Source: Anaeromicrobium sp.
GTDB lineage: Bacteria > Bacillota > Clostridia > Peptostreptococcales > Thermotaleaceae
Length of the DNA: 56,555 bases
Assembly (NCBI RefSeq): GCF_025210435.1
Contig: NZ_JAOART010000142.1
Coordinates: 1 to 56,555 of the forward strand
Direction of reading: 5' to 3'
Part shown: positions 46,116-55,316 of the stretch, one piece after another
Layout of the letters: each line of letters starts with the position of its first letter
Position numbering within the stretch: the first letter of the stretch is position 1
Notes under the pieces: generated by a model
The model's input: the letters and a program-made list of their open reading frames with translations, nothing else
Told to the model about the DNA's origin: nothing
Databases searched by the model: none
Position numbers and translations under genes: made by a program

Positions 46116-46928
46116 ATGAAAGGGAGAGGAAATTTGAATTTTAGCAAGAAAGACCTAAGAAAATATAATCAAGAAAATCGAGGAAAGGGAGAAGGTTCTA
46201 GTTATATTCTTTGGACAAAGATAAATGAATTTTCCTCAAAAGGTAGAGCAAGTAGAATATATGGAATCAAAAGCAATAGAATCCACCATCTACATTCTGA
46301 TAATCAGTTAAGAGCATTCTTACTATTTGAATTCAGTCCTAAGGTTATTGATATAAGGGAGAGTTACCCCCTAATTGATATTTTTAATGTAATTGATGAT
46401 AAAGAGACTTTAAGATTTGATAAGTTTAAGGATTCAAAGAGTGGTGAGTATTTTGTATTGACCACAAATTTTTTATTAACACTAAAAGACGGAGGTTCAA
46501 CAAAATATATTGCGAGAGCTGTAAAAAACTGCTCTGAATTTAATAGAAAAACTATCATTGAAAAACTGGAGATAGAAAGACGATATTGGCATGCAAAAGG
46601 AATTGACTTTAAAGTCATAACGAACAAAGAGCTAAACAGACAATTTTGTAAGAATATTGAATGGGTTAGAGAAACGGTAATTAATGAAAAAGATAGTGGA
46701 TTAGACATTTATACTTTATCAAATGAATTATATTCTTTTTTACAAAATAATAGCCATATTCGATTAAAAGACTTATTAAAGGAATTTGACCGTATCAAAG
46801 AACTAGAAGATGGGACAGGACTATATTTATTCAGATATTTGATAGCCAAAAGAACAATTAATATTGATATGAGGTTAAAAGTAGATTTAAATTCTACAGT
46901 AGAAGATATAGTCATAGGGTATGCGTAA
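46116..46928 (+). CDS. tnsA: TnsA-like endonuclease with substituted catalytic residues
   Basis: A 270-residue homologue of Tn7 TnsA, which nicks the 5' ends of the element. RASRIYGIKSNRIHHLHSDN and VIDIRESYPL align well with Tn7 TnsA (recalled from memory), as does EKLEIERRYWHAKGIDFKVI. At the Tn7 catalytic positions E63, D114 and K132 this protein has Q64 (SDNQLRAF), N118 (TTNFLLT) and K137 (RAVK). Two of three are changed to the non-acidic look-alike. The nuclease is thus probably dead, while TnsC/TnsB contacts may remain. A TTG at 46134 is an alternative start with a closer ribosome site. Confidence 0.9.
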   Translation: MKGRGNLNFSKKDLRKYNQENRGKGEGSSYILWTKINEFSSKGRASRIYGIKSNRIHHLHSDNQLRAFLLFEFSPKVIDIRESYPLIDIFNVIDDKETLRFDKFKDSKSGEYFVLTTNFLLTLKDGGSTKYIARAVKNCSEFNRKTIIEKLEIERRYWHAKGIDFKVITNKELNRQFCKNIEWVRETVINEKDSGLDIYTLSNELYSFLQNNSHIRLKDLLKEFDRIKELEDGTGLYLFRYLIAKRTINIDMRLKVDLNSTVEDIVIGYA

Positions 46929-46940
46929 AGGAGGGAGAGA

Positions 46941-49061
46941 ATGATTTATGAAAATGCATTAATTAAATATACAAATGGTAAAATTGCAAGAATTTTATAT
47001 ATAGATAATTTAGCTCAAGTTAGTATTCTTATCAGTATGGATGTAAATAGATGGCCGTATATTAACAAAATAGAACAATTGGAAAAGGATTTAAAGCAAG
47101 AATGTGCAAGCATCTTAGAAGGTGATGATTATACTCCATTGATTATAGAGGAAGAGATAAAACCATTAGAATTACAAAAAAGAGATGAAATTTGGGAAGT
47201 TGTGCAGTATGTGTTAAGTAATAAGCTAGAAGAGAAAAACCTCTATATTAGCAAATATAGAACACCTGTTATTAAAGAAGCAGCTACTCGTTATGATATA
47301 AGTGAGAACACTATAAAAAATTATTTGATTCGATTTTGGAAAGGTGGAAAGACAAAAAACAGTTTATTACCTAAATATCTTAATTGTGGAGGTAGAGGGA
47401 AAGAAAGAAGTATATCAGCAAATAAGAGAGGAAGACCAATAATTATTGGAACAAATACAGGGGTAAATGTGGATAATAATATGAAGAAAATATTTAAAAC
47501 TGGATTAAATAAATACTACTATAACGACAGAAGAAATAGCATAAAAACAACATATGAACTAATTATAAAAGATTATTTTGTCAAGGATTATGCTATTCAA
47601 AATGGTGTGAAAGTTCCTATTTTAGAAGATAGCTCTAAAATACCAACTTATCATCAATTTTACTATTGGTTCAAGAAGTTTAATGATAGTAAAAAAGAAG
47701 TAATGAAGAGGCAAGGGGATAGAATATATTATCAGAATTATAGAAGTATAATTGGTAATTCAATAACGGATGCTGAATTTGGTCCAGGGAGTTTATATCA
47801 GATAGATAGTACTATTGCAGATATTTACTTGGTAAGTTCCCTTGATAGAAATTTGATAATATCTCGTCCTGTTTTATATTTTGTAATAGATGTATATTCA
47901 AGAGGCATTGTTGGTGTTCATGTAACTTTAGAATCTTTCAACTCATATACAGGAGCAATGATGGCATTAATAAATAGCATGACAAGTAAAAAAGAGTACT
48001 GCTCAAAATATGGAATAGATATAGATGAGGAAGAATGGCCTAATGCAATACCTTTGCGTATTTTGGCTGATAGAGGAGAATTAGTAAATGGTCAAATTGA
48101 GCAAGCAATAGAGAATTTAGGAATAATTATTCAAAATAGTCCTCCTTATAGAGCTGATTACAAAGGCATCATCGAAAGGTCCTTTGGTTCCATCAATTTA
48201 AAATTAAAACCATTCGTTGATGGAGCAGTTACAAATGGTATCAATAAAGTAGGGAGAGGAGAAAAGGATTATCGATTACAAGCCAATCTAACTCTAAAGG
48301 AATTCACTAAAATAGTGATAAAGTGTGTACTTTTTCATAATAATCACCATGTTTTAAGTAATTATATTATTGACGATATGGTTGTTGAGGAAAGTATAGA
48401 GAAGATACCGATTAAAATATGGAAATATGGAATTGAGAATAAAAAGGGCATGTTAAGGAAATTTCCAGAAAATATTATTAAACTAAATTTACTTCCAAGA
48501 GAAGAGGCAACGGTCAGTTCTAGAGGAGTAGCTTTTAAGAAAATGTTGTATGCATGTGAATATGCACTAAAGGATGGGTGGTTTCAGAAGGCACGAAGTA
48601 GTGGAAGCTGGAAAATAAAAGTGGCATATGACCCTCGTGATTTAACCAATATATATGTTTTAGATGAAGAAGGGAGAAACTATAAAACCCTATCCCTATT
48701 AGAGCATTTGAGTAAATATAAAGGTTTGAGCATGGATGAATATGATGAGTTTCAGCAACATGAGAAGGAGATGGAGACAAAAAGTAAAGAGAAAGAGCTT
48801 CAGCATAAAATTAAATTATATGGTGAAATAGAAGAAATTGTTGGGAAGGCAAGAGAGAAGGCTGAAATTCAAAAAGATGATACTTTATCAAAATCACAAA
48901 GACTTAAAGGTATTACAGAAAATAATAAGATAGAAAAGGAATTATATAAAGAAGCTATTGTAATAGGGGAAGAATCTAAGAATATTATAAGTGAAGGAAC
49001 AATTGAAAAAGAATATGATGAATTTGATATATTTACACAAATACAAGAAGAAATAAGGTGA
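46941..49061 (+). CDS. tnsB: TnsB-like DDE transposase
   Basis: A 706-residue transposase that cuts and joins the 3' ends. An N-terminal DNA-binding part holds a helix-turn-helix-like region (AATRYDISENTIKNYLIRFW, about 114-133). The retroviral integrase-like core has D289 (YQIDSTIAD), D377 (ILADRGELV) and E412 (DYKGIIERSFG), all intact. The C-terminus is Lys/Glu-rich and may contact TnsC. AAGGAGGGAGAG precedes the ATG, 12 bases after tnsA. The tnsC gene starts 4 bases after the stop. Confidence 0.95.
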   Translation: MIYENALIKYTNGKIARILYIDNLAQVSILISMDVNRWPYINKIEQLEKDLKQECASILEGDDYTPLIIEEEIKPLELQKRDEIWEVVQYVLSNKLEEKNLYISKYRTPVIKEAATRYDISENTIKNYLIRFWKGGKTKNSLLPKYLNCGGRGKERSISANKRGRPIIIGTNTGVNVDNNMKKIFKTGLNKYYYNDRRNSIKTTYELIIKDYFVKDYAIQNGVKVPILEDSSKIPTYHQFYYWFKKFNDSKKEVMKRQGDRIYYQNYRSIIGNSITDAEFGPGSLYQIDSTIADIYLVSSLDRNLIISRPVLYFVIDVYSRGIVGVHVTLESFNSYTGAMMALINSMTSKKEYCSKYGIDIDEEEWPNAIPLRILADRGELVNGQIEQAIENLGIIIQNSPPYRADYKGIIERSFGSINLKLKPFVDGAVTNGINKVGRGEKDYRLQANLTLKEFTKIVIKCVLFHNNHHVLSNYIIDDMVVEESIEKIPIKIWKYGIENKKGMLRKFPENIIKLNLLPREEATVSSRGVAFKKMLYACEYALKDGWFQKARSSGSWKIKVAYDPRDLTNIYVLDEEGRNYKTLSLLEHLSKYKGLSMDEYDEFQQHEKEMETKSKEKELQHKIKLYGEIEEIVGKAREKAEIQKDDTLSKSQRLKGITENNKIEKELYKEAIVIGEESKNIISEGTIEKEYDEFDIFTQIQEEIR

Positions 49062-49065
49062 GTAA

Positions 49066-50519
49066 ATGGATAAAAAAATATATTTGCCCAATGGGATGGA
49101 GGCAATAGAAGCAGTTTATAAAGAGTCAGAAATTGAAGAGTATAATAATAATCCTTTTATTCAAGCATTACCTCCTTTATACAAGAAAGAAGAAATTATA
49201 AGAAAGCTCATGTTGACACCAACAATGAAAAAAGAAGAAAAAGAATTAGATGCTACGATACGACTTCATATTATACAAAGATTATATAAAGTATTTCAGC
49301 CGTTACCAAGGCATATAGAGATATGGAATATGGTGAATTCTCTTATTAGGCAAGGTTATATTGCAAGAAATCCTTATGATAAAAATTACAAAAGATATGT
49401 GAATGAAACTGGGGAATCTCTTATAAATAAGAAATATGAGATAAGCAATAATATGAATTTTAGAACGACGGCAAGCTCTGGTCTTGTTATTGGATTTTCT
49501 GGCATGGGAAAGACAACAACTGTGAATCGTATTTTAAGCCATATCCCTCAAATCATTTGCCATAACTATTACAAGGAGCAACATTTTAATAATATGCAAT
49601 TGACGTGGCTTAAATTGGAAGCACCACATAATTCAAGTCTGAAGGCTTTAACTCTTCAATTCTTTATGAAAATCGATGAATTATTAGGAACAGAGAATTT
49701 TAAGAGGTATGTATCTAGAAATCTTTCGGTGGATGCAATGATGCCACTTATGGGTAAGGCTGCACAAAGTGTGAATTTAGGAATGCTTATCATAGATGAA
49801 TTACAAAACTTATCAAAGAATGTATCACAGATAATGAATTATTTCGTCACTCTTATCAATAGTTTGAGTTGAGGATTGCTAGAAGAGTTACGGGTAATGG
49901 TGAGGTCATATGGAATAATATGAACAATGATAAGGAGTTTAGATTATTTTTAAATGGTATATGGAAATATCAATGGGTAAGAAAAGAGACTAAATTAACT
50001 GATGAAATAACAAATTTGATATATGAGAAAACTCAAGGAATATCAGACCTAATAGTGAAGCTATTAGTAAATTCTCAATATAAGGCTATAAGTATAGGAA
50101 AAGAAGAGCTTACTTCAGAATTAATTGAGAAAGTGGCGGATGAAGAGTTTAGACTTATGAAACCTATGTTAGCAGCTATTCGCTCGAAAAACCCTTATAA
50201 AATAATGCAGTATGAAGATATTAGAAGGATTGAAGAAGTAGGAAATATAATAGTACCCAAAGACCAGATAAGACCATCTATTAATAGAAGAACTATAGTC
50301 AAAGAAAATAAGATAGATAAAAAGCAAGAAATAAATATTGAGCAAACAGTAAAAACAAAGACTAGGAATAAAAAAATAAAAGTAGAGGATTTACCGCAAG
50401 ATGATATTCGTGTGCTTGTAAATGAAGGAGTAAAAAAGAATTTAACTGTTCATGTAGTGTTTGTTAGCAATGGATTAATAGATAACTTAGAGTTCCTAGA
50501 GGTAGGTGATATAAATTGA
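49066..50519 (+). pseudogene. tnsC: TnsC-like AAA+ ATPase gene with internal deletion and frameshift
   Basis: The first part (49066-49872) carries Walker A GFSGMGKT (143-150) and Walker B LIIDELQNLS, then stops at NYFVTLINSLS. The second part resumes in another frame at 49863 with FELRIARRVTGNGEVIW and runs to 50519. In TnsC proteins about 15-20 residues (a strand with sensor 1, like PVVLIGT) normally lie between these points. Loss of roughly 50 bases that is not a multiple of three explains both gap and frame. TnsC links TnsD-bound target to TnsAB, so the element should not move without help. The stop overlaps the tniQ ATG. Confidence 0.88.
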
Positions 50520-52027
50520 TGAATTGTTTTCCACTTTTATATAAAGATTCTTTGCTTTATGATATTATATCCCGTTATAGACGTATGAATGGAATTATTA
50601 GCACTAAGGCATTGGTAAAAGATTTATATGGTAAAGAGGTAACACTAACATCTATATATTTTCCACCACATATAAGTGGTATTGTAAGTAATTTACCCTA
50701 TACCTCAAAAATTACAGAGGATATAATTATAAAAAACCATACGATGTATCCCTTTTATACAGCTTTTTTATCACCAGATAAATCAAAAGAAATTTATGAT
50801 GCTATGTCTGTTTCAAATGGGCATAGTTTTTTTAATAAAGTTGGAATTTGCAGTAGCCAAATAAGAATGAATAAGTATTTGAAGTTTTGTCCTATATGCT
50901 TCAAAGAGGACATGAAAAAATATGGAGAAAGTTATTGGAGAAGATTGCATCAGATTCCAGGAGTTTTTTATTGCTTAGAACATGAATGTGAGCTATTGGA
51001 TAGTGATGTAACACCAATTAACTGTAGAGTTCAGTATTCTTGTGCATATGAGGAAACATGTGTTGATATAGGGGAGAATAAAATTATAAATCCTAGATTT
51101 AAAGAGCTAAATCTACAATTGATTAGACAGGTAAATTATTTATTGAGAAATGATGTTGAGAGAAAAGAATTAGATTTTATAATTGATTTTTATATAGATA
51201 GATTAAGAGATAGAGGTCTTACAGCTTCATCAGGAGCCATATATATGAAAGAATTTCAGAGGGAATTTGTAAATTTTTATTCTCACGAGTATTTGCAGTT
51301 GCTTCAAAGTGATATTGATATAGAAAAAGAATATAATTGGCTAAGAGTATTTATAAGGCATAATGGTAAGAATAGAAATCCATTAAGACATTTGTTATTG
51401 TTGCAATTCCTTGGAGTAGAAGTAAAACATTTATTTCAATGCAAACAAGTAATAGGAAAACGTAAGGTAAATCATATACCTATACCAAAGTTAGATAGAG
51501 ATGAAATGAGAGAAAAATGGATACAAATTATAAAAGATAACCCAGATGCAACACGTTCAGAATTAAAGAAAATAGCAAAAGGAATACATACTTGGATTTA
51601 TAAACATGATAGGGAATGGTATGAACAGGTATCGCCAGCTCCTAAAAAGAAAAAAGAAAAATCTAACTTAATTAATTGGGAAAAGAGAGATGCAGAATGT
51701 TTAGTATTGGTCAAAAAGGCAGTGGAACAATTACTAAATCAAGAGGGTAAGCCTGTAAGAATATGCAAATCCACTATAAGAAGAAAATTAGGATTCAATA
51801 CGTGGTTCAATAATAAGAAACTGGTCAAGACGCATGAATATATTGAAAAGGTTAAAGAGGATATTGAGAGTTATAGAATAAGAAAGATTAAATGGGCTAT
51901 TAATGAGATGTTAGAAAAGGAGATGACCATTACTACATATAAGATTCAGTTGTATGCGGGATTTGGGGGGATAAATAAAGATGAAGTTAAAAATTTCATA
52001 TTAGAGCAATTAGGTCTACAATATTAA
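50519..52027 (+). CDS. tniQ: TniQ/TnsD-like target selector
   Basis: A 502-residue protein with the TniQ N-terminal domain (NCFPLLYKDSLLYDIISRY) and a zinc-binding site: C124-x2-C127 (KFCPICF), H144 and C152-x2-H155 (YCLEHECEL). A C-terminal TnsD-type DNA-binding region (about 320-500) contains helix-turn-helix-like segments. TnsD proteins bind a conserved site in the host gene next to the insertion, here presumably the 3' part of rlmD. The ATG at 50519 overlaps the tnsC stop, with AGGTGAT upstream. Confidence 0.9.
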   Translation: MNCFPLLYKDSLLYDIISRYRRMNGIISTKALVKDLYGKEVTLTSIYFPPHISGIVSNLPYTSKITEDIIIKNHTMYPFYTAFLSPDKSKEIYDAMSVSNGHSFFNKVGICSSQIRMNKYLKFCPICFKEDMKKYGESYWRRLHQIPGVFYCLEHECELLDSDVTPINCRVQYSCAYEETCVDIGENKIINPRFKELNLQLIRQVNYLLRNDVERKELDFIIDFYIDRLRDRGLTASSGAIYMKEFQREFVNFYSHEYLQLLQSDIDIEKEYNWLRVFIRHNGKNRNPLRHLLLLQFLGVEVKHLFQCKQVIGKRKVNHIPIPKLDRDEMREKWIQIIKDNPDATRSELKKIAKGIHTWIYKHDREWYEQVSPAPKKKKEKSNLINWEKRDAECLVLVKKAVEQLLNQEGKPVRICKSTIRRKLGFNTWFNNKKLVKTHEYIEKVKEDIESYRIRKIKWAINEMLEKEMTITTYKIQLYAGFGGINKDEVKNFILEQLGLQY

Positions 52028-52111
52028 AAATACATTTGAAATTTACCAAAATAAGGAGTAATATTGATAGTATAATTTATAGAATAATTTGTATTTAAAG
52101 GAGTTTTGAGA

Positions 52112-53017
52112 ATGGCAGACAAAGCATTGGAAAAGTTTAATGAAAGTATTGGTTATGAAAAAATTTTACTTAAAGAATCATTAACAATAAAATCTATTAA
52201 TACAGGTGTCAAATTAAGAGGCGGTATTGCATTTTTAAATCATGAATATGAATCTCATTTATTGAATCTTAGCGATAGTTTGGCGGGAAATAAGATTAAT
52301 AGCTTTATCAACAAAAATCTTCTACCATTAATTTTCACATCAAGTTTTAAAATTATAGATATGTTTATTGAGTTTATAATAGATTATAATGGTCATGAAG
52401 TACCATGGCAATTTGCTAAAAAAATTAAACTAGTTGATAATAATAGAAATTTATTTAATCTTCCAAATACATTGGAAAATAAAGAATTTCAAGCCATTTA
52501 TATGTTGTATAAAAATTTAACAAAAAAAAGAAATTTAATAGTTCATGGAGTTTGGGGAGAAGTAAAAAATGAAACTTTAGAATTTAAAGATGGCTCATGT
52601 ATTAACGATGAAAAAGTAATGTCATTGGCGAATATTGCATATTTAGTAATTAATATTCTTAATTTGGATGTTAGTAATCAGTTTTTTGAAGGAATAAAAT
52701 TTACCTTACATAGAAATTTAAATGTCATTTCTGATATTATAGGAAATAATTTCACAAAATTTGATGAAAATACTGTACTATTTTATCAAATAGAATATAA
52801 GATTACTAATAGTGACTTTAAAGTAGATGTGGGAAAAATAAAAAGAATGATTGATAGCGAAGTTAATTCTTATAGTAATGAAAATCATAAGTATAAGGGT
52901 ATATTTAAACTTATTGTGGAAAATGGAGATGATAAATGGATAATATCTTCTAATGAAATCGATGATAGCATAAATGAAATTGATTTAAAAGATTATGATA
53001 ATTTTAAGGAAGTTTAA
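52112..53017 (+). CDS. HEPN-like protein with RxxxxH motif
   Basis: A 301-residue cargo protein. Helices at about 65-92 and 123-147 end in KKRNLIVHGVWG, where R140 and H145 give the RX4-6H motif of HEPN ribonucleases. The C-terminal 120 residues are unrecognised. HEPN proteins often act as toxins in abortive defence. AAGGAG lies before the ATG at 52112. The metallopeptidase-like gene follows after 50 bases and might be its partner, but no such pair is established here. Confidence 0.65.
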   Translation: MADKALEKFNESIGYEKILLKESLTIKSINTGVKLRGGIAFLNHEYESHLLNLSDSLAGNKINSFINKNLLPLIFTSSFKIIDMFIEFIIDYNGHEVPWQFAKKIKLVDNNRNLFNLPNTLENKEFQAIYMLYKNLTKKRNLIVHGVWGEVKNETLEFKDGSCINDEKVMSLANIAYLVINILNLDVSNQFFEGIKFTLHRNLNVISDIIGNNFTKFDENTVLFYQIEYKITNSDFKVDVGKIKRMIDSEVNSYSNENHKYKGIFKLIVENGDDKWIISSNEIDDSINEIDLKDYDNFKEV

Positions 53018-53067
53018 AAATAGTGATGGTAATAAAATAGAAGATATGATAATAGAAGGTGAAGATA

Positions 53068-53658
53068 TTGGCAATTAAATATATAGAAATAAAAGCAACG
53101 AAAATTGAAAGAATGATAAAAAGTGAAGATTTTAAATGTTTTAAAAAACATATAGAAACAGTAATTGGAATAAAAAACGATATATACGAAATAGTAATAG
53201 AAAATGTTGCATATGATGAAAGTGGATTGCCTAATGAAGAAGTAAATGCTAGGGTTACATTTAAGAATAATTATTCTAAAGTTGATAAAATTGTATTTTT
53301 TAGAGATTCTTTAGGAAAAAATATTAATAGAAAATTTGGTAGAATATCACATAATAATGACATATTCAATAAAATTGCAGATATATATATTAAAAATGCA
53401 CTTGTGCATGAATTAGTGCACATCAAACAATTTGAAAATGGTAAGTTAACAATAGAAACAATTATGGATGAAAAAAAGTTACATTATACCGATAGAACTC
53501 TAGAAATTGAAGCGGAAAATAGAGCAAGAAAAATTATAAGTAGCTATGGAAATTTCGAAGAAGAGATAATGAAATATATAAGTTCTAAGAACTGCTTTAC
53601 TAATGATTCAATGTGTAAAATTGAAGAAATATATTTAGATAAAAAAACTAGTAAGTAA
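53068..53658 (+). CDS. HExxH metallopeptidase-like protein
   Basis: A 196-residue protein. ALVHELVHIKQFENG holds H114-E115-x-x-H118, followed about 30 residues later by LEIEAENRARKI, which could give the third zinc ligand (E147 or E150). This is the layout of ImmA/IrrE-like or SprT-like small metallopeptidases, though no HTH partner is seen. The start is TTG 53068 with GAAGGTG upstream. It lies in the second cargo block, behind the HEPN-like gene. Confidence 0.65.
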   Translation: MAIKYIEIKATKIERMIKSEDFKCFKKHIETVIGIKNDIYEIVIENVAYDESGLPNEEVNARVTFKNNYSKVDKIVFFRDSLGKNINRKFGRISHNNDIFNKIADIYIKNALVHELVHIKQFENGKLTIETIMDEKKLHYTDRTLEIEAENRARKIISSYGNFEEEIMKYISSKNCFTNDSMCKIEEIYLDKKTSK

Positions 53659-53753
53659 TAGTATAGTAATAAGAGAAAATTATATTTTAATATTTTGAAT
53701 TTAACTATAGACATTAAAAGAATAAAGAACTAGAAATGAGGTGTAATATTTAT

Positions 53754-54395
53754 ATGCTAAGGACGAATGAGTTTATGCTACAAGAATACATTAATAGACT
53801 AGAAGCTAACAGAATAACTTTAATAAGTGAAATAGAAGAACTATATAAATTTGACCTACAAACTTCTAATGCAAGATTTAACAAATTAATCTTCTATACA
53901 GATATACTAATTAAGTATTCAATGATGTCTTATAATAGTGCTATTCAAGATGACTATACATTCTCATATTTAAATTTAAGAAGAATGATAGAGGCATATT
54001 CATATATTGTTCTTTGGGTTTATTTTCATATATCTTATAAAGAATTTAATGAGAATTTTTTTTTCAAGTATGTGAAGGACTTTAAAATTGATAAAAAGAG
54101 TAAAAAAGGTATACCTAAAATACATCATCTAATTGACTGCAGTGAACTACTGAATTGTTTTGGAAACTCATTTGTTAAATCTAACAAAGATATAAAAAAC
54201 TCTTACAAAAACATAAGTGAAGAAGTTTTACATATTCCTAAATATAAAACAGGGTATACTCCATTATTAAAAAAAGTTATAACATTCATAGAAGTTGAAG
54301 AGCATTTGAAATTGAACTTATTAATTATGCAAAATACTTGTACATTATTCAATTATGTTAAAAAGCCCTTGATAAATCCAATTACTTTCGCTTAA
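53754..54395 (+). CDS. Cargo protein of unknown function, helical
   Basis: A 213-residue protein, largely helical. SYLNLRRMIEAYSYIVLWVY recalls the first helices of HEPN-type DUF proteins (in which LxRxxxE is common), but the RxxxxH motif is absent. The ATG at 53754 is favoured by GAGGTG 10 bases upstream; an ATG at 53736 is also possible. It is the last cargo gene before the end copies. Confidence 0.55.
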   Translation: MLRTNEFMLQEYINRLEANRITLISEIEELYKFDLQTSNARFNKLIFYTDILIKYSMMSYNSAIQDDYTFSYLNLRRMIEAYSYIVLWVYFHISYKEFNENFFFKYVKDFKIDKKSKKGIPKIHHLIDCSELLNCFGNSFVKSNKDIKNSYKNISEEVLHIPKYKTGYTPLLKKVITFIEVEEHLKLNLLIMQNTCTLFNYVKKPLINPITFA

Positions 54396-54463
54396 TTATG
54401 TTAGAAAAGTTTAAATAGCATGTTATATTATCGATATATAGAATTAGAGTAAATTATATAATA

Positions 54464-54645
54464 TGTCTAATTAAAACAACCCCTTTCAATTTAAAATAAA
54501 CTCTTTGCATTTTTAAAATAAAGTCTTGGAATGAAAGAGTTTGTCTGATATAGGGGCAAAAAAATGGAAGTAAAATGGAAATATGAATAGAATTATTAAG
54601 GGGAAAGAATCATGGTTTAAGCCTTGAATCTAGCCCCTTTTTTAT
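54464..54645 (+). repeat. Second copy of the rlmD-side transposon end
   Basis: From TGTCTAA to the terminator, about 182 bases match 41194-41375 with roughly seven differences. Both TnsB-like sites keep the 22-bp spacing (54489 and 54511). It points the same way as the first copy, so it is not the expected inverted end. No host gene remnant lies before it. Confidence 0.85.
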
Positions 54646-54838
54646 GTAGAAATTTAAGGACTAATAGAATATGGATTAACTCTAAGCCCCTGAAAAATAG
54701 AGGTTATTAAAGAAAAAATTAAATGGATTCATAATGAGATAAAATACTGAATCTTAGTAAATAAGTGCTGAAAAAATAGATTTTTAAATGGAAAAGAAAA
54801 GAGAAAATTAAAGAGCTCAATAATCAAAAATGAAAATG

Positions 54839-54925
54839 TTTATTTTAAAATAAAATAAAGTTTTGGAATGGACTTGAAAGAAAATGGAAAACGAAAAGCG
54901 TCATATTAAAAGACTTTATTTTAAA
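54839..54925 (-). repeat. Distal transposon end: inverted TnsB-like sites
   Basis: TTTATTTTAAA, the reverse of the sites near rlmD, occurs at 54839-54849 (in a palindrome TTTATTTTAAAATAAA) and at 54915-54925. Read inward on the minus strand, the outer one is TTCGTTCCAATTTAAAATAA. The outermost bases are unclear. Confidence 0.65.
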
Positions 54926-55100
54926 TTGGAACGAAAGAATGAGGGATTCAGATGGGTGAAAAGCAAATTGTTTATTATAAACTCACACACGTAAGTGTTG
55001 AAATAGCTAGTGTGTAGAGTTTCTATCGGTTTGTTGTCACAAGGGTCGGTTGGGACTAGCATGTAAATATAAATACGCAAAACTAAATATTAAAATAATT

Positions 55101-55131
55101 ACATCTATCCATTAAGGGTAGATGTTTTTTT
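55101..55131 (+). terminator. Terminator, perhaps the former rlmD terminator
   Basis: ACATCTATCC and GGGTAGATGT form a stem around ATTAA, followed by seven T. No gene lies between the transposon end and this hairpin, so it may be the original rlmD terminator, displaced by the insertion. The rest of 54946-55316 holds TTACTAG repeated three times at 55191-55210 and no gene. Confidence 0.65.
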
Positions 55132-55316
55132 ACTATGAAAATAATTATAATAGTTTGCCTTTGTAGGATAGAATTTAAACTTACTAGTTACTAGTTACTA
55201 AAGTATTTCGTTGTGGTAAAATAAGTAAAAAATAAAGGAATCTGTTATAATTAGATATACTGAGATTAATAAGTAAATTACTAGGAAATTAATAAAAGGA
55301 AAAGAGGGGATGAGAT

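Larger units (their letters stand above)
41194..54945 (+). mobile_element. Tn7-like transposon inserted at the 3' end of rlmD
   Basis: The element carries tnsA, tnsB, tnsC and tniQ/tnsD in order, with cargo on both sides. The rlmD-side terminus begins TGTCTAA, as Tn7-type ends begin TGT, and holds two 22-bp-spaced TnsB-like sites. Inverted versions lie at 54839-54925. The exact distal terminus and the 5-bp target duplication (GGCGT would be expected) were not found, so the right limit is approximate. tnsC is broken and tnsA has altered catalytic residues. TniQ/TnsD elements usually insert beside a conserved gene recognised by TnsD; here that gene would be rlmD. Confidence 0.9.

Noticed and set aside
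41490-54395. Prophage
   Set aside because: There are no capsid, tail, portal, terminase or integrase genes; the four Tns genes explain the mobility.
54890-54900. AGCGT at 54894 as the distal target duplication of GGCGT
   Set aside because: It lies inside the TnsB-like array, not outside it, and differs at one of five bases.
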